Positions 1 to 7,952 of a DNA stretch of 42,452 nt are shown here, one piece after another. How positions within the stretch are numbered: the stretch's first letter is position 1; each line of letters starts with the position of its first letter. The DNA lies in NCBI GenBank assembly GCA_023269615.1, contig JAHFSY010000024.1, forward strand, positions 19,661 through 62,112, read 5' to 3'. The notes below the pieces were generated by a model. The model did no database searches. It was not told the DNA's origin and was given only the letters and a program-made list of their open reading frames with translations. The stretch is from Verrucomicrobiota bacterium (GTDB lineage Bacteria > Verrucomicrobiota > Verrucomicrobiia > JABWAM01). Made by a program: the position numbers and the translations under genes.

Positions 1-145
1 GATTGCCGTCCACCGCAGCCTCCACGAGTTGAGGCATTTCAAACTCAAGCTTTCCCTTCGGCCCCTCGACATGCACGCGGCGTCCGCTGATGGTCACCTT
101 GACCTTCGGGGGAATCTCAACCGGCTTTTTTCCAATGCGCGACAT
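1..145 (-). CDS. rplF: 50S ribosomal protein L6, N-terminal part (gene runs off the window)
   Basis: Only the first 48 codons are inside the window. They begin [17 protein letters not shown], the standard L6 opening, followed by a [11 protein letters not shown] segment typical of the first L6 beta-sheet domain. L6 binds 23S rRNA near the sarcin-ricin loop and the factor-binding site. The gene follows rpsH by 29 bases, as in the spc operon order rplE-rpsN-rpsH-rplF. The ATG at 145 has an A/T-rich leader and no clear Shine-Dalgarno sequence. The rest of the gene, and presumably rplR, rpsE, rpmD and rplO, lie beyond base 1. Confidence 0.95.
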   Translation of the reverse strand, partial: MSRIGKKPVEIPPKVKVTISGRRVHVEGPKGKLEFEMPQLVEAAVDGN

Positions 146-174
146 GGTTTTTGAGTTTTAAATTTTATCTGGAA

Positions 175-570
175 TCACCAAACGTGACAGAGCACTTCAC
201 CACCCACATTTTTCTTCTTCGCCTCCTGGCCTGTCACGATGCCGCCGGAGGTGGAAATAATGCAGATTCCCATTCCGCCAAGCACTCGCGGAATGTCGCG
301 TGCGCCCACGTATCTGCGGCGGCCAGGGGTGCTGATGCGTCGGAGACCTGAAAGGGCCTGCCCGGCACTGTTGCCCTTGAGCGTGATCTGCAGGTTTGAT
401 TTCTTGCCCTCCTTGCTCACCTTGAAATCCTCGATGTAACCCTCCCGCTTGAGCACGCGGGCAATATCGCTTTTCAAACGGGAGTGAGGGATGTGCACCT
501 GGAGCACGCCGGCGAGACCGGAGTTGCGCAAGCGCGTGAGCATGTCGGCGATGGGATCGGAGATATTCAT
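175..570 (-). CDS. rpsH: 30S ribosomal protein S8
   Basis: A 131-residue protein of normal S8 length. The start MNISDPIADMLTRLRNS is the family hallmark, and the C-terminal half shows IPRVLGGMGICIISTSGG and VGGEVLCHVW, which bind the central domain of 16S rRNA. A longer open frame exists up to base 642 but it runs through rpsN in another frame, so the ATG at 570 is the real start. It lies 2 bases after the rpsN stop, consistent with translational coupling. In well-studied bacteria S8 is the autoregulator of the spc operon; no operator hairpin was identified here. Confidence 0.97.
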   Translation of the reverse strand: MNISDPIADMLTRLRNSGLAGVLQVHIPHSRLKSDIARVLKREGYIEDFKVSKEGKKSNLQITLKGNSAGQALSGLRRISTPGRRRYVGARDIPRVLGGMGICIISTSGGIVTGQEAKKKNVGGEVLCHVW

Positions 571-572
571 GG

Positions 573-758
573 TTACCAGCTTGCCTTGGTGACGCCCGGA
601 AGTTTGCCGTTCAGGGCCAGTTCGCGGAAACAGAGGCGGCACATGTCAAAACGGCGGATGAAAGCGCGCGCCCTTCCGCACACCTTGCAGCGCGTGTAGC
701 GACGCGACTTGAACTTCGGCACCCGCAACTGCTTGTTCATCAAACAAAGTTTAGCCAT
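573..758 (-). CDS. rpsN: 30S ribosomal protein S14, zinc-binding type
   Basis: A 61-residue protein of the short, zinc-dependent S14 class. Four cysteines at residues 24, 27, 40 and 43 form the CxxC-CxxC zinc knuckle, and the tail LPGVTKASW is diagnostic of the family. The N-terminus [12 protein letters not shown] departs slightly from the usual MAKKSMIAKQ pattern but aligns without gaps. It sits between rplE and rpsH as expected. Because this is the zinc form and L33 in this window is also a cysteine form, these two subunits depend on zinc supply; no zinc-free paralogue of either is visible in the window. Confidence 0.97.
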   Translation of the reverse strand: MAKLCLMNKQLRVPKFKSRRYTRCKVCGRARAFIRRFDMCRLCFRELALNGKLPGVTKASW

Positions 759-772
759 AGATTCCTGGGTTT

Positions 773-1321
773 CTAATTTTTGCGCTCGGCAGCAAACGGC
801 ATCCCCAAGAGCTTCAAGAGCTCCTTTGCCTGCTCGGGGTTGCGGGCGGTTGTCACGAACGTGATGTCCATCCCCAGGCGGCGCTTGATCTTGTCGAGCT
901 CGATCTCGGGGAAAATTGTCTGGTCATCCACGCCGAACGTGTACGACCCGCGTCCATCAAATGAACGGTTCGAAGCCCCCCGGAAATCACGCACACGGGG
1001 AAGCGCTGCGTTGAAAAAGCGCTCCATGAATTCGTACATCTGCTTTCCACGCAACGTCACCTTGCAACCAATCTCCTGATCCTTGCGCAACTTGAAATTC
1101 GAAATGCTCTTCTTCGCGCGCGTGATGATCGGCTTCTGCCCGGAAACAATCGTCATCTCGCGAACCGCATCCTCCACCGCCTGCTTGTCGCCAGATGAAC
1201 CAACGCCCGTGTTCAATACAATCTTCAGCATGCGTGGCACCTGCATGGGGTTCTTGTATCTCCCGTTTGCCAGGAGCTCTGGAACCAGCTTCGACCGATA
1301 ATGTTTCAATAATTCACTCAT
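773..1321 (-). CDS. rplE: 50S ribosomal protein L5
   Basis: A 182-residue protein of standard L5 length. Characteristic stretches are [15 protein letters not shown] near the start, [19 protein letters not shown] in the middle and [22 protein letters not shown] before the C-terminal part. L5 binds 5S rRNA in the central protuberance and contacts P-site tRNA. The ATG start overlaps the rplX stop in an ATGA arrangement (1318-1321), indicating coupled translation. The gene order rplN-rplX-rplE-rpsN-rpsH is the canonical spc order. Confidence 0.97.
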   Translation of the reverse strand: MSELLKHYRSKLVPELLANGRYKNPMQVPRMLKIVLNTGVGSSGDKQAVEDAVREMTIVSGQKPIITRAKKSISNFKLRKDQEIGCKVTLRGKQMYEFMERFFNAALPRVRDFRGASNRSFDGRGSYTFGVDDQTIFPEIELDKIKRRLGMDITFVTTARNPEQAKELLKLLGMPFAAERKN

Positions 1322-1641
1322 GACGCACGCCCCTGGCTTTTCCCGTTTTTGTTGGCAGGACCCGATCCCCGCTTGTCGTAACGCTCGGCCAGCATGACCG
1401 AGGACGCATGATAGGAGCGATCCAGTTCCACGAAACCGCCCTGCGGACGGTCCTGGGTCTTGCGGATGGACTTTCGGATGATGCGGATGTTCTCATTTTT
1501 CTTCTCATCGGCTTCGCGTCCCGCCGGCCGCACCACCACGCGACACTTCGCGGCATTCACCGAGATCACGGTGCCGCGAATGCCGCGGTTGTTGCCGCTG
1601 AGCACCACCACCACATCGTTCTTTTTAACGTGCACGCTCAT
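1318..1641 (-). CDS. rplX: 50S ribosomal protein L24
   Basis: A 107-residue protein with an N-terminal KOW motif (DVVVVLSGNNRGIRGTV) of the kind that starts L24 and binds the 5' region of 23S rRNA, nucleating large-subunit assembly. The segment RPQGGFVELDRSYHASSVML matches the L24 pattern in which a short loop precedes conserved hydrophobic residues. It starts 2 bases after the rplN stop and ends in a 4-base overlap with rplE. The C-terminus (residues about 93-107) is basic and low in conservation. Confidence 0.95.
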   Translation of the reverse strand: MSVHVKKNDVVVVLSGNNRGIRGTVISVNAAKCRVVVRPAGREADEKKNENIRIIRKSIRKTQDRPQGGFVELDRSYHASSVMLAERYDKRGSGPANKNGKSQGRAS

Positions 1642-1643
1642 GT

Positions 1644-2009
1644 TCAGATGACCTCCGGCGCGAGTGAAATGATCTTCATGAAATTCTTCTCGCGCAGCTC
1701 CCTCGCCACAGGTCCGAAAATGCGCGTGCCGACAGGATTCATTTGCTTGTCGATGATCACCACCGCGTTGCGATCAAAGCGAAGCACTGAGCCATCCTTG
1801 CGGCGGATTGCCTGGCGCGTGCGCACCACCACCGCGTCCACCACCGCGCCCTTCTTCACCGTCCCATCGGGATCGGCTTCCTTCACGTTCGCCTTCACCA
1901 CGTCCCCGATCCGGGCAAACAGCGTCGGACGGCCGATCACCCCAATCACCGAAGCCCGCCGGGCTCCCGTGTTGTCGGCCACATCAATAATGGAACGTAC
2001 TTGCAACAT
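1644..2009 (-). CDS. rplN: 50S ribosomal protein L14
   Basis: A 121-residue protein, the usual L14 length. It opens [20 protein letters not shown], which is nearly invariant in the family, and has the later signature [20 protein letters not shown] and [11 protein letters not shown]14 forms an intersubunit bridge with 16S rRNA and contacts L19. The upstream leader ends in AATTTTATG without a Shine-Dalgarno sequence. The gene is 18 bases downstream of rpsQ and 2 bases upstream of rplX, consistent with one transcript. Confidence 0.98.
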   Translation of the reverse strand: MLQVRSIIDVADNTGARRASVIGVIGRPTLFARIGDVVKANVKEADPDGTVKKGAVVDAVVVRTRQAIRRKDGSVLRFDRNAVVIIDKQMNPVGTRIFGPVARELREKNFMKIISLAPEVI

Positions 2010-2027
2010 AAAATTCGGACTGCTTGA

Positions 2028-2336
2028 TCAGGCTTTTGCGGTTTCGGCGCTCAGGGCTGTTTGCTCGGCACCTTTCTCCACCACTTCGGCCAGCCTCCAG
2101 CGCTTGAGGCGGCTCAGCGGGCGGGTCTCTATGATTCGAACGCGGTCCCCCACCTTCGCCTCGTTCTTCTCGTCGTGGGCGTAAAAGCGGCTGGCGAGCG
2201 TCATCACTTTTTCAAATTTGGCGTGACGAACACGACGATCCACACGGACGACGATCGTCTTGTCCATCTTATCGGAAACCACGTAACCCACGCGTTCTTT
2301 GCGCGCCCCGCGGGATGTTTCAGGTGAATCGCTCAT
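2028..2336 (-). CDS. rpsQ: 30S ribosomal protein S17
   Basis: A 102-residue protein with the S17 OB-fold core: [20 protein letters not shown], then [18 protein letters not shown] and [14 protein letters not shown]17 binds helices 7 and 11 of 16S rRNA. It is longer than the common length of about 84-90 residues because of roughly 12 extra N-terminal residues and a C-terminal alanine/glutamate-rich tail. The start codon overlaps the rpmC stop by four bases (2333-2336). The alternative of an internal start is not supported, since no suitable ATG occurs before the conserved core. Confidence 0.95.
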   Translation of the reverse strand: MSDSPETSRGARKERVGYVVSDKMDKTIVVRVDRRVRHAKFEKVMTLASRFYAHDEKNEAKVGDRVRIIETRPLSRLKRWRLAEVVEKGAEQTALSAETAKA

Positions 2337-2557
2337 GATTTTTTATTCACTTCTATTTTGGAGTTCAGCTTCCTGCGGAACTGGGTCAGCAGCGTTTCCA
2401 CGCGCGCAATGTCCTTGCGCAAATCGCGCAGGCGGCTGGGCTTGTCGAGCTGTCCCGTGGACTGCCTCAAGCGCAAGTTGAACATCTCCTGGCGGAAATC
2501 ACGGCCCTTCGCCTCCAGTTCCGGCGCCGTCAATGCGATGAGTTCCTTGATTTTCAT
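2333..2557 (-). CDS. rpmC: 50S ribosomal protein L29
   Basis: A 74-residue protein with the two-helix L29 pattern: [17 protein letters not shown] at the start, then [20 protein letters not shown] and [17 protein letters not shown]29 lies by the peptide exit tunnel next to L23 and takes part in docking the signal recognition particle and trigger factor. An open frame continues upstream to 2707 but lies within rplP in another frame, so the ATG at 2557, five bases after the rplP stop, is the true start. The lysine-rich tail extends about ten residues past the conserved region. Confidence 0.96.
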   Translation of the reverse strand: MKIKELIALTAPELEAKGRDFRQEMFNLRLRQSTGQLDKPSRLRDLRKDIARVETLLTQFRRKLNSKIEVNKKS

Positions 2558-2562
2558 GGTGG

Positions 2563-2985
2563 TCAGGCAATGGCGTTGTGACGCCCGATAAAGCGGGTGC
2601 GGATGGGAAATTTGGCTGCGGCAAGGGCAAATGATTCGCGCGCGACATTCTCGGGAACGCCATCCATCTCGATCAAAACGTTGCCGGGACGGACCACGGC
2701 GACCCACATGTCGGGCGCGCCCTTGCCCTTGCCCATGCGAGTCTCAAGGGGCTTGTGGGAAACCGACTGCTGGGGGAAAATGCGGATCCAAACCTTGCCC
2801 TTGCGCTTCATGTTTCGCGTGAGCGCGACGCGCGCGGCTTCGATTTGAATGTTGGTGATCCACGCCCGGCTCAGCGCCTGTAATCCAAACGTTCCAAATT
2901 CAATGGTCGCGCCACGCGTCGGAAAACCGGCGCGGCTGCCGCGGTGCATGCGGCGATACTTCACTCTGGCGGGCATCATGGCCAT
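2563..2985 (-). CDS. rplP: 50S ribosomal protein L16
   Basis: A 140-residue protein matching L16 over its length: [12 protein letters not shown], then the basic [19 protein letters not shown] segment and [20 protein letters not shown]16 organises the A-site region of the peptidyl-transferase centre and binds the tRNA elbow. Three in-frame ATGs lie at the N-terminus (2985, 2979 and 2976), so the start is uncertain by three codons. The conserved arginine in GKGAP-adjacent RMGKGKG is present. It is followed by rpmC after five bases. Confidence 0.96.
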   Translation of the reverse strand: MAMMPARVKYRRMHRGSRAGFPTRGATIEFGTFGLQALSRAWITNIQIEAARVALTRNMKRKGKVWIRIFPQQSVSHKPLETRMGKGKGAPDMWVAVVRPGNVLIEMDGVPENVARESFALAAAKFPIRTRFIGRHNAIA

Positions 2986-3067
2986 GGTTTTAGTTCAAAG
3001 TTGGAGATTAAAAATTGGAAATTCGCGGGGTGCGGCGGGCGGGATGTGATTGGGCTCCCATTCCGCT

Positions 3068-3721
3068 TCAGGCAGCCTTCTTGATGATCTCGAACGTTTT
3101 TTGCCCCTTGTAAATCCAGACCTTGACACCGATCTTGCCATAGACAGTGGAAGCTTCTGCGAAACCGTAATCAATGTCCGCGCGAAGCGTTTGCAGCGGG
3201 ACCTTGCCCTCGTGGTAGCGCTCCATGCGGGCAAGTTCCGCCCCGCCGAGCCGCCCCGAGCAGCGGATCTTGACTCCCTCGGCTCCGAAATTCATCGTTG
3301 TCTGCACAGCCTTCTTCATGGCGCGGCGGAATGAAATGCGCCGCTCCATCTGCAGGGCCACGTTCTCAGCCACGAGCTGGGCATTGATCTCGGGCTGTTT
3401 CACTTCCTGGATTTCCACGTAGATTTCCTTCACCGTGGTAAACTTGCCGATCTCCTCCTTGAGTTTCTCGATCTCCGTGCCTTTTCGGCCGATCACGATG
3501 CCGGGGCGTGCGGTGTAAATCGTCACGCGCAACCGCTGCGCCGCGCGCTCGATGTCAATGCGCGGCACCGCCGCCTGCTCAAGCTTCTTCTTGAGGAAAT
3601 CGCGGATCTTCAGGTCCTCGTGCAGGAACTGGCGGTATTCCCGGTTCGGGGCATACCACTTCGACCGCCAGTCCTTCGTGACGGCGAGTCTCAACCCGAT
3701 TGGATTACATTTTTGGCCCAT
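3068..3721 (-). CDS. rpsC: 30S ribosomal protein S3
   Basis: A 217-residue protein that begins [18 protein letters not shown], close to the S3 consensus MGQKVNPIG. The KH RNA-binding domain is visible as [18 protein letters not shown] (GRKG is the GXXG loop), and the C-terminal domain carries [18 protein letters not shown]3 lies at the mRNA entry site and contributes to mRNA helicase activity of the ribosome. An 82-base spacer separates it from rplP downstream and 39 bases separate it from rplV upstream, both larger than most gaps in this cluster. Confidence 0.98.
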   Translation of the reverse strand: MGQKCNPIGLRLAVTKDWRSKWYAPNREYRQFLHEDLKIRDFLKKKLEQAAVPRIDIERAAQRLRVTIYTARPGIVIGRKGTEIEKLKEEIGKFTTVKEIYVEIQEVKQPEINAQLVAENVALQMERRISFRRAMKKAVQTTMNFGAEGVKIRCSGRLGGAELARMERYHEGKVPLQTLRADIDYGFAEASTVYGKIGVKVWIYKGQKTFEIIKKAA

Positions 3722-3760
3722 GGTATGCTTGGAAAAAAGGAGCGGGAGTTTAGCGGCATG

Positions 3761-4093
3761 TCACTCGTCGCTCAAGATAATTTTTATATGGCTTGTACGC
3801 TTGCGGATCAGGCTGGAACTTCCGCGCGCGCGCGAACCCATGCGCTTGAGCGTGGGGCCTGTGCCCACGACGGCTTCTTTCACCTTCAGGTTCTCGCGGG
3901 ACAAGCTGGCATTATTCTCAGCGTTGGCGATGGCAGACTTCAGCGTGCGCAAAACCAGGCGCGCGGCCTTGAGAGGCATGACCTGGACGAGATCCAGGGC
4001 TCGCCCGGCGGGCAGGCCCTGAATTTCACGCGTCACGTCCATCACCTTGCGCGGTGAAATCCGTACATACCGTGTAATGGCTTGAATTTTCAT
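3761..4093 (-). CDS. rplV: 50S ribosomal protein L22
   Basis: A 110-residue protein with the L22 pattern: RYVRISPRKVMDVTREIQGL at the N-terminus, AIANAENNASLSRENLKVKE in the middle, and the extended hairpin region RMGSRARGSSSLIRKRTSHI near the end, which lines the nascent-peptide tunnel. It is separated from its usual upstream partner rpsS by an unrelated exported-protein gene, leaving a 12-base spacer to that gene. The leader reads AAATTTTATG with no Shine-Dalgarno sequence, so initiation may depend on coupling or on an A/U-rich leader. Confidence 0.97.
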   Translation of the reverse strand: MKIQAITRYVRISPRKVMDVTREIQGLPAGRALDLVQVMPLKAARLVLRTLKSAIANAENNASLSRENLKVKEAVVGTGPTLKRMGSRARGSSSLIRKRTSHIKIILSDE

Positions 4094-4105
4094 AAAATTT
4101 TTTTG

Positions 4106-4879
4106 CTAAAGTTTTCTCAGCACCGCCATGTCGCCTTCCTCAATCGGCTTGTCTGGATCCATCTGGTCAATGATCGCCATGGATGCGTTCTCCCTCACTT
4201 CCGCCAGCGTGATCACCGCCATCACACTCTTGCCTCGCATCACAAGGAAGGGCATTCCCACCCGCGCCCCCTTCTTTTTCCCAACCGCCAACGCCGTCAC
4301 TCCCAGATCCAGCCGCACCCCGATCACCTTTGCCGTGGGCGGCGTCCCCGTTTCACTCGCCGTGGTGAATGGCTGTGCCTTCCCATCATCCTTCCCCGCC
4401 AGCATTTTCTCACTCTGCCGCAACTCCCCCTCCACCTGTGCCCGTCTGGCACCATCCACCTTCGCGGCGGACTTGAGGGCCTCGCGCGATGCATAGGTCA
4501 GGAGCCGCAGCCGCTTCTGCAGCGACCGCACCTCCTGATCAGATTCACCGAGGAGCTTCAAAGCATTCTGCAACATCGCCCGCCATTCCGCCGCCGTGCG
4601 TGCATCCTCGTCATCCGCCACCCTGTCCGCGCGGTTTTCAACCCGTGCAAGTCGGTTGGTCGCCAAGCCCAGCTCCTTCTGTCGCGCCGAAATCTGTTTT
4701 CGCAGCTCGGAATTCTCCCTTTGAAGTTCCTCCACCACGCCCTTCAATTCCTGCACCTCCATGTTGTCCGCGCCCTGCGCGAACCCTGCCAAAGAACAAA
4801 AAATACAAATCCCCAGTCCAACCCGACAGCCGAGCCAAACACTCCCCCTGGATCGCGGAGAAGGCCAGCTCATTGCCAT
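4106..4879 (-). CDS. Exported coiled-coil protein with C-terminal small beta-barrel, inserted in the S10 operon
   Basis: A 257-residue protein I cannot name. Residues 1-36 look like a signal peptide with a basic start, hydrophobic core GLGICIFCSLAGF and a cleavage region near AQG-AD. Residues about 40-165 are charged heptad-like helix (ELKGVVEELQRENSELRKQ), i.e. coiled coil. Residues 183-257 form a glycine-spaced beta pattern (AKVIGVRLDLGVTALAVG, KKKGARVGMPFLVMRG, EEGDMAVLRKL) of the kind seen in cell-envelope proteins of Planctomycetes and Verrucomicrobia. The ATG at 4879 lies 10 bases after the rpsS stop with a possible AAGG site; the stop is 12 bases before rplV. A longer frame to 4957 would overlap rpsS. 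Its position implies co-expression with ribosomal proteins, but nothing suggests a ribosomal role. Confidence 0.85.
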   Translation of the reverse strand: MAMSWPSPRSRGSVWLGCRVGLGICIFCSLAGFAQGADNMEVQELKGVVEELQRENSELRKQISARQKELGLATNRLARVENRADRVADDEDARTAAEWRAMLQNALKLLGESDQEVRSLQKRLRLLTYASREALKSAAKVDGARRAQVEGELRQSEKMLAGKDDGKAQPFTTASETGTPPTAKVIGVRLDLGVTALAVGKKKGARVGMPFLVMRGKSVMAVITLAEVRENASMAIIDQMDPDKPIEEGDMAVLRKL

Positions 4880-4889
4880 CCGGCGGCCC

Positions 4890-5171
4890 TTACTTCGCCG
4901 CCGCCTTCTCGGTATGCGCACCGTGCTTCTTGAACGTGCGTGTCGGCGAAAATTCACCCAGCCGATGTCCCACCATGTTCTCCGTCACGAATACCGTGTT
5001 GAAAATCTTTCCGTTGTGCACCAGGAACGTGTGCCCCACAAATTCAGGAATCACCATCGAACGACGCGACCACGTCTTGATCGGCTTCTTGGCGCCGGAA
5101 CTTGTGGACTTGATCACCTTCTCCATCAGGTGATCGTCCACAAAGGGTCCTTTTTTAATTGATCGTCCCAT
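4890..5171 (-). CDS. rpsS: 30S ribosomal protein S19
   Basis: A 93-residue protein of normal S19 length: [18 protein letters not shown] at the start, [19 protein letters not shown] in the centre and [17 protein letters not shown] near the end. S19 sits in the head of the small subunit and, with S13, contacts the A-site finger of the large subunit. In most bacteria rplV follows directly; here an exported coiled-coil protein gene starts 10 bases downstream. The C-terminal residues after HGAH are alanine- and lysine-rich. Confidence 0.98.
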   Translation of the reverse strand: MGRSIKKGPFVDDHLMEKVIKSTSSGAKKPIKTWSRRSMVIPEFVGHTFLVHNGKIFNTVFVTENMVGHRLGEFSPTRTFKKHGAHTEKAAAK

Positions 5172-5187
5172 ATTCTTTCAATGCTGT

Positions 5188-6024
5188 TTATTTCTTGCGG
5201 CGCTCGAGGATGAATTTATCCGTGGGCTTGTGCTTCTGTCGCGTCTTCAATCCCTTCGCCAATTGCCCCCATGGCGAAGTGGGATGATGCCATCCGCCGC
5301 CCCCCTTGCTCTTTCCCTGTCCGCCACCATTGGGATGGTCCACCGGATTCATGGCCACGCCACGGACATGTGATCTCCAGCCGAGGTGACGGCTTTTGCC
5401 GGCCTTCCCATATGAAATCTTCTCGTGATCGAGATTGCCCACCTGCCCAAGCGTGGCGTAGCAATCCAGGTGAATCATGCGAATCTCCCCCGAAGGCAGC
5501 TTCACATTTCCATAATCCCCCTCTTTTGCCATCAGAGTGGCGGTCATGCCGGCGCTTCTCACAAGCTGTCCGCCCTTGCCCTTCACGAGCTCGATGTTGT
5601 GCATGGACATGCCCATCGGGATGTTTCTCAACGGAAGCATGTTGCCCACTTCCACCGCTGCCGCGGGACCGGACTCCACCTGGCGACCCACTTCCAGGCC
5701 AAGCGGCGCAAGAATGTAGCTCTTCTCGCCATCCGTGTAGGTGATCAGTGCGATGCGTGCTGAACGCACGGGATCATATTCAATCGCCTCCACCCTGGCC
5801 TTCACGCCGTGCTTGCGGCGTCGAAAATCCACCAGACGATAACGCTGCTTGTGGCCGCCTCCGCGATGACGCATCGTCAGTCGCCCGTGGGCATTGCGAC
5901 CACCATGACGATGCAATGATTCCGTCAGGCCCTTCTCCGGCGTACCCTTCGTCAGCTCATCGAAGGTGGACGACGCCTTGTGGCGGATGCTCGACGTGTA
6001 CGGACGGTATGTGCGAATGCCCAT
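5188..6024 (-). CDS. rplB: 50S ribosomal protein L2
   Basis: A 278-residue protein, full L2 length. N-terminal [20 protein letters not shown], central [20 protein letters not shown] and C-terminal [20 protein letters not shown] are the conserved RNA-contact regions. L2 is needed for subunit association and peptidyl transfer. The aspartate-histidine of the MNPVDHP loop, which includes the histidine found important for activity in E. coli, is kept; the second histidine of the usual DHPHGG motif is asparagine here. The end reads [19 protein letters not shown], as expected. It is 27 bases downstream of rplW. Confidence 0.98.
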   Translation of the reverse strand: MGIRTYRPYTSSIRHKASSTFDELTKGTPEKGLTESLHRHGGRNAHGRLTMRHRGGGHKQRYRLVDFRRRKHGVKARVEAIEYDPVRSARIALITYTDGEKSYILAPLGLEVGRQVESGPAAAVEVGNMLPLRNIPMGMSMHNIELVKGKGGQLVRSAGMTATLMAKEGDYGNVKLPSGEIRMIHLDCYATLGQVGNLDHEKISYGKAGKSRHLGWRSHVRGVAMNPVDHPNGGGQGKSKGGGGWHHPTSPWGQLAKGLKTRQKHKPTDKFILERRKK

Positions 6025-6051
6025 GGCTAAAAATTCAGTTTAAGGTATGGC

Positions 6052-6339
6052 TCAGACTCCCAGGTCAATCTTGTCGCCTTTTTTGAGGGTCACAATCGCT
6101 TTTTTCCAATCGGATGTGCGGCCGCGCTGGCGGGTCTGTTTGCGGCGCAATTTGCCCCGGCAGTTCAATGTATTGACGCGCACCACCTTGACATTAAACA
6201 GCTTCTCGACCGCCTGGCGGATGGTGATCTTGTTGGCATCCGGCTTCACGGAGAAGACATAGCTGTTGTGCTTTTCCTGGAGGGCGGAACCCTTTTCCGT
6301 GAGGCGCACGCGTTGCACGATGGAAAACGGGTCGTTCAT
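6052..6339 (-). CDS. rplW: 50S ribosomal protein L23
   Basis: A 95-residue protein with the L23 pattern: RVRLTEKGSALQEKHNSYVF, then VKPDANKITIRQAVEKLFNV and the VRVNTLNCRGKLRR segment. L23 sits at the tunnel exit and is the main docking site of trigger factor and SRP. Its start overlaps the end of rplD by four bases (6336-6339, ATGA), a sign of coupled translation. The C-terminal KKAIVTLKKGDKIDL is the closing strand typical of the family. Confidence 0.97.
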   Translation of the reverse strand: MNDPFSIVQRVRLTEKGSALQEKHNSYVFSVKPDANKITIRQAVEKLFNVKVVRVNTLNCRGKLRRKQTRQRGRTSDWKKAIVTLKKGDKIDLGV

Positions 6340-6974
6340 TTCGAAACCTCCCGGGTGATCCTGCGCGACGCCAGTTTCTCGAGCGCGGCGCGCGTCAGCA
6401 CGATCTTGCTACAATTCAAAAGCTGGTAGGTGTTCACCGACTCGGCGGGCGTGGTGTTCAGCCATTCCACATTGCGGGACGCGAGACGGAGGTTGTGCGA
6501 AGGCGCCTCGTGAATCAGCAGCGTCCTGCCCTCCACTTTCAATCCCTTGAGAATGCCCACAAAATCCTTCGTCTTGGGTGACTTGACGTCCAATGAATCC
6601 ACCACCATCACATCGCCGTCCTGGATTCGCGTCGAAAGCGCCTGCTCAAACGCCAGCTGGCGGACAGCCTTGGGAACATTCTTCGAGTAGTCGCGGGGCT
6701 TGGGTCCGAAGACCACGCCTCCTTTTCGCCAGATTGGTGAGCGAGCTTGGCCGGCGCGTGCCCGGCCTGTCCCCTTCTGACGCCATGGTTTCTTTCCCGA
6801 GCCGGACACTTCGGCAACCGTCTTGGTGTTGGCCGTGCCCGAACGCTGCGCGGCACGATACGCCGTCACCACGTCGTGAATCACCTGCGGGCTGACTTCC
6901 TTGAAATCATCGCGCAGCCTGATTTCCTGCTCACCCTTTGATTTACCGTCCTGACTGTAAATTTTGATCTTCAT
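6336..6974 (-). CDS. rplD: 50S ribosomal protein L4
   Basis: A 212-residue protein. Conserved L4 parts are the extended loop with GSGKKPWRQKGTGRARAGQA and RSPIWRKGGVVFGPKPRDYS, which reaches into the exit tunnel, and a C-terminal globular part with LNCSKIVLTRAALEKL. In E. coli L4 also represses its own S10 operon by binding the leader; no equivalent leader is placed directly upstream here because rpsJ follows fusA closely. The gene starts 4 bases after rplC and overlaps rplW by four bases. Confidence 0.97.
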   Translation of the reverse strand: MKIKIYSQDGKSKGEQEIRLRDDFKEVSPQVIHDVVTAYRAAQRSGTANTKTVAEVSGSGKKPWRQKGTGRARAGQARSPIWRKGGVVFGPKPRDYSKNVPKAVRQLAFEQALSTRIQDGDVMVVDSLDVKSPKTKDFVGILKGLKVEGRTLLIHEAPSHNLRLASRNVEWLNTTPAESVNTYQLLNCSKIVLTRAALEKLASRRITREVSK

Positions 6975-6978
6975 GGCG

Positions 6979-7629
6979 TCACGCCTTGCCTTTCACAATC
7001 GTCTTCTTGATGGCCGGCCGCACCACGAGGTACGAACCATTGGAGCCGGGAACCGAACCCCGCAAAATCAAAAGATTCTCGCCATCGCGGATTTGGAACA
7101 CCTGAAGATTCTGCGTGGTAATGCGAACGTCGCCCATGTGGCCGGGACCGCGGGCATTTTTCCAGATTCGACCCGGCCATGCGCGCATGCCGATCGCTCC
7201 TGGACGGCGATGAGATTTGGAACCGTGCGCCGCACCACCGCCTGCAAAACGCCACCGACGAACAACGCCCTGAAACCCCTTGCCCTTCGAAACTCCGATC
7301 ACATCCACGAACTGACCGGGAGCAAAGAGCTTCACCGTGATCGCGTCGCCTACATTGAAAGTCTCCCCTTCGTCGGCGAGAAATTCACGGATGAAACCTT
7401 TCGGGGCACTCTTCGCCTTCTTGAAATGGCCCTTCATCCCGGAAGAGATGTTCTTCTCCTTGCGATCATCAAACCCGATCTGGTAGGCAGCGTACTTCTC
7501 CTTCTCCACGGTCTTCTTCTGGAGAACGGTGCACGGGCCCGCAGCGATGACAGTCACAGGCTGCAAATTGCCCTTGTCATCGTAAATCTGGGTCATGCCC
7601 AGCTTTTTTCCTAAAATTCCAACACTCAT
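6979..7629 (-). CDS. rplC: 50S ribosomal protein L3
   Basis: A 216-residue protein with the L3 signatures GILGKKLGMTQIYDDKGN at the N-terminus and SKGKGFQGVVRRWRFAGG, AHGSKSHRRPGAIGMRAWPG in the extension that reaches the peptidyl-transferase centre. The glutamine in KGFQG is the residue methylated by PrmB in enterobacteria. L3 is one of the earliest assembly proteins of the large subunit. It starts 2 bases after the rpsJ stop, and the leader is A/T-rich (GATTTAAACATG). Confidence 0.98.
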   Translation of the reverse strand: MSVGILGKKLGMTQIYDDKGNLQPVTVIAAGPCTVLQKKTVEKEKYAAYQIGFDDRKEKNISSGMKGHFKKAKSAPKGFIREFLADEGETFNVGDAITVKLFAPGQFVDVIGVSKGKGFQGVVRRWRFAGGGAAHGSKSHRRPGAIGMRAWPGRIWKNARGPGHMGDVRITTQNLQVFQIRDGENLLILRGSVPGSNGSYLVVRPAIKKTIVKGKA

Positions 7630-7631
7630 GT

Positions 7632-7940
7632 TTAAATCTTGATTTGAATATCCACACCAGCCGGCAGGTTGAGCTTCTTGAGCTCATCCACCGTTTTCGC
7701 GGTCGGGTCGATGATATCGAGAAGGCGCTTGTGAGTACGAATCTCAAACTGCTCCATCGACTTTTTGTCCGCGTGCGGTGAACGGTTCACTGTGAAACGT
7801 TCCACGCGGGTTGGCAACGGAATCGGCCCTGCAACCTTGGCCCCACTTCGCTTTGCCGTGTCCACGATTTCCGCAACCGAGGTGTCGAGGATGCGGTAAT
7901 CGAAGCCCTTGAGACGGATTCTTATACGTTGATGTTCCAT
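7632..7940 (-). CDS. rpsJ: 30S ribosomal protein S10 (NusE)
   Basis: A 102-residue protein with the S10 core: [40 protein letters not shown] and the C-terminal [11 protein letters not shown]. Besides its place in the small-subunit head, S10 acts as NusE, linking NusG and RNA polymerase to the leading ribosome. It follows fusA after 12 bases. In many bacteria a tuf gene lies between fusA and rpsJ; here tuf is absent from this place and lies at 22.7-23.9 kb. Confidence 0.98.
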   Translation of the reverse strand: MEHQRIRIRLKGFDYRILDTSVAEIVDTAKRSGAKVAGPIPLPTRVERFTVNRSPHADKKSMEQFEIRTHKRLLDIIDPTAKTVDELKKLNLPAGVDIQIKI

Positions 7941-7952
7941 GGAGGGCGAGTG

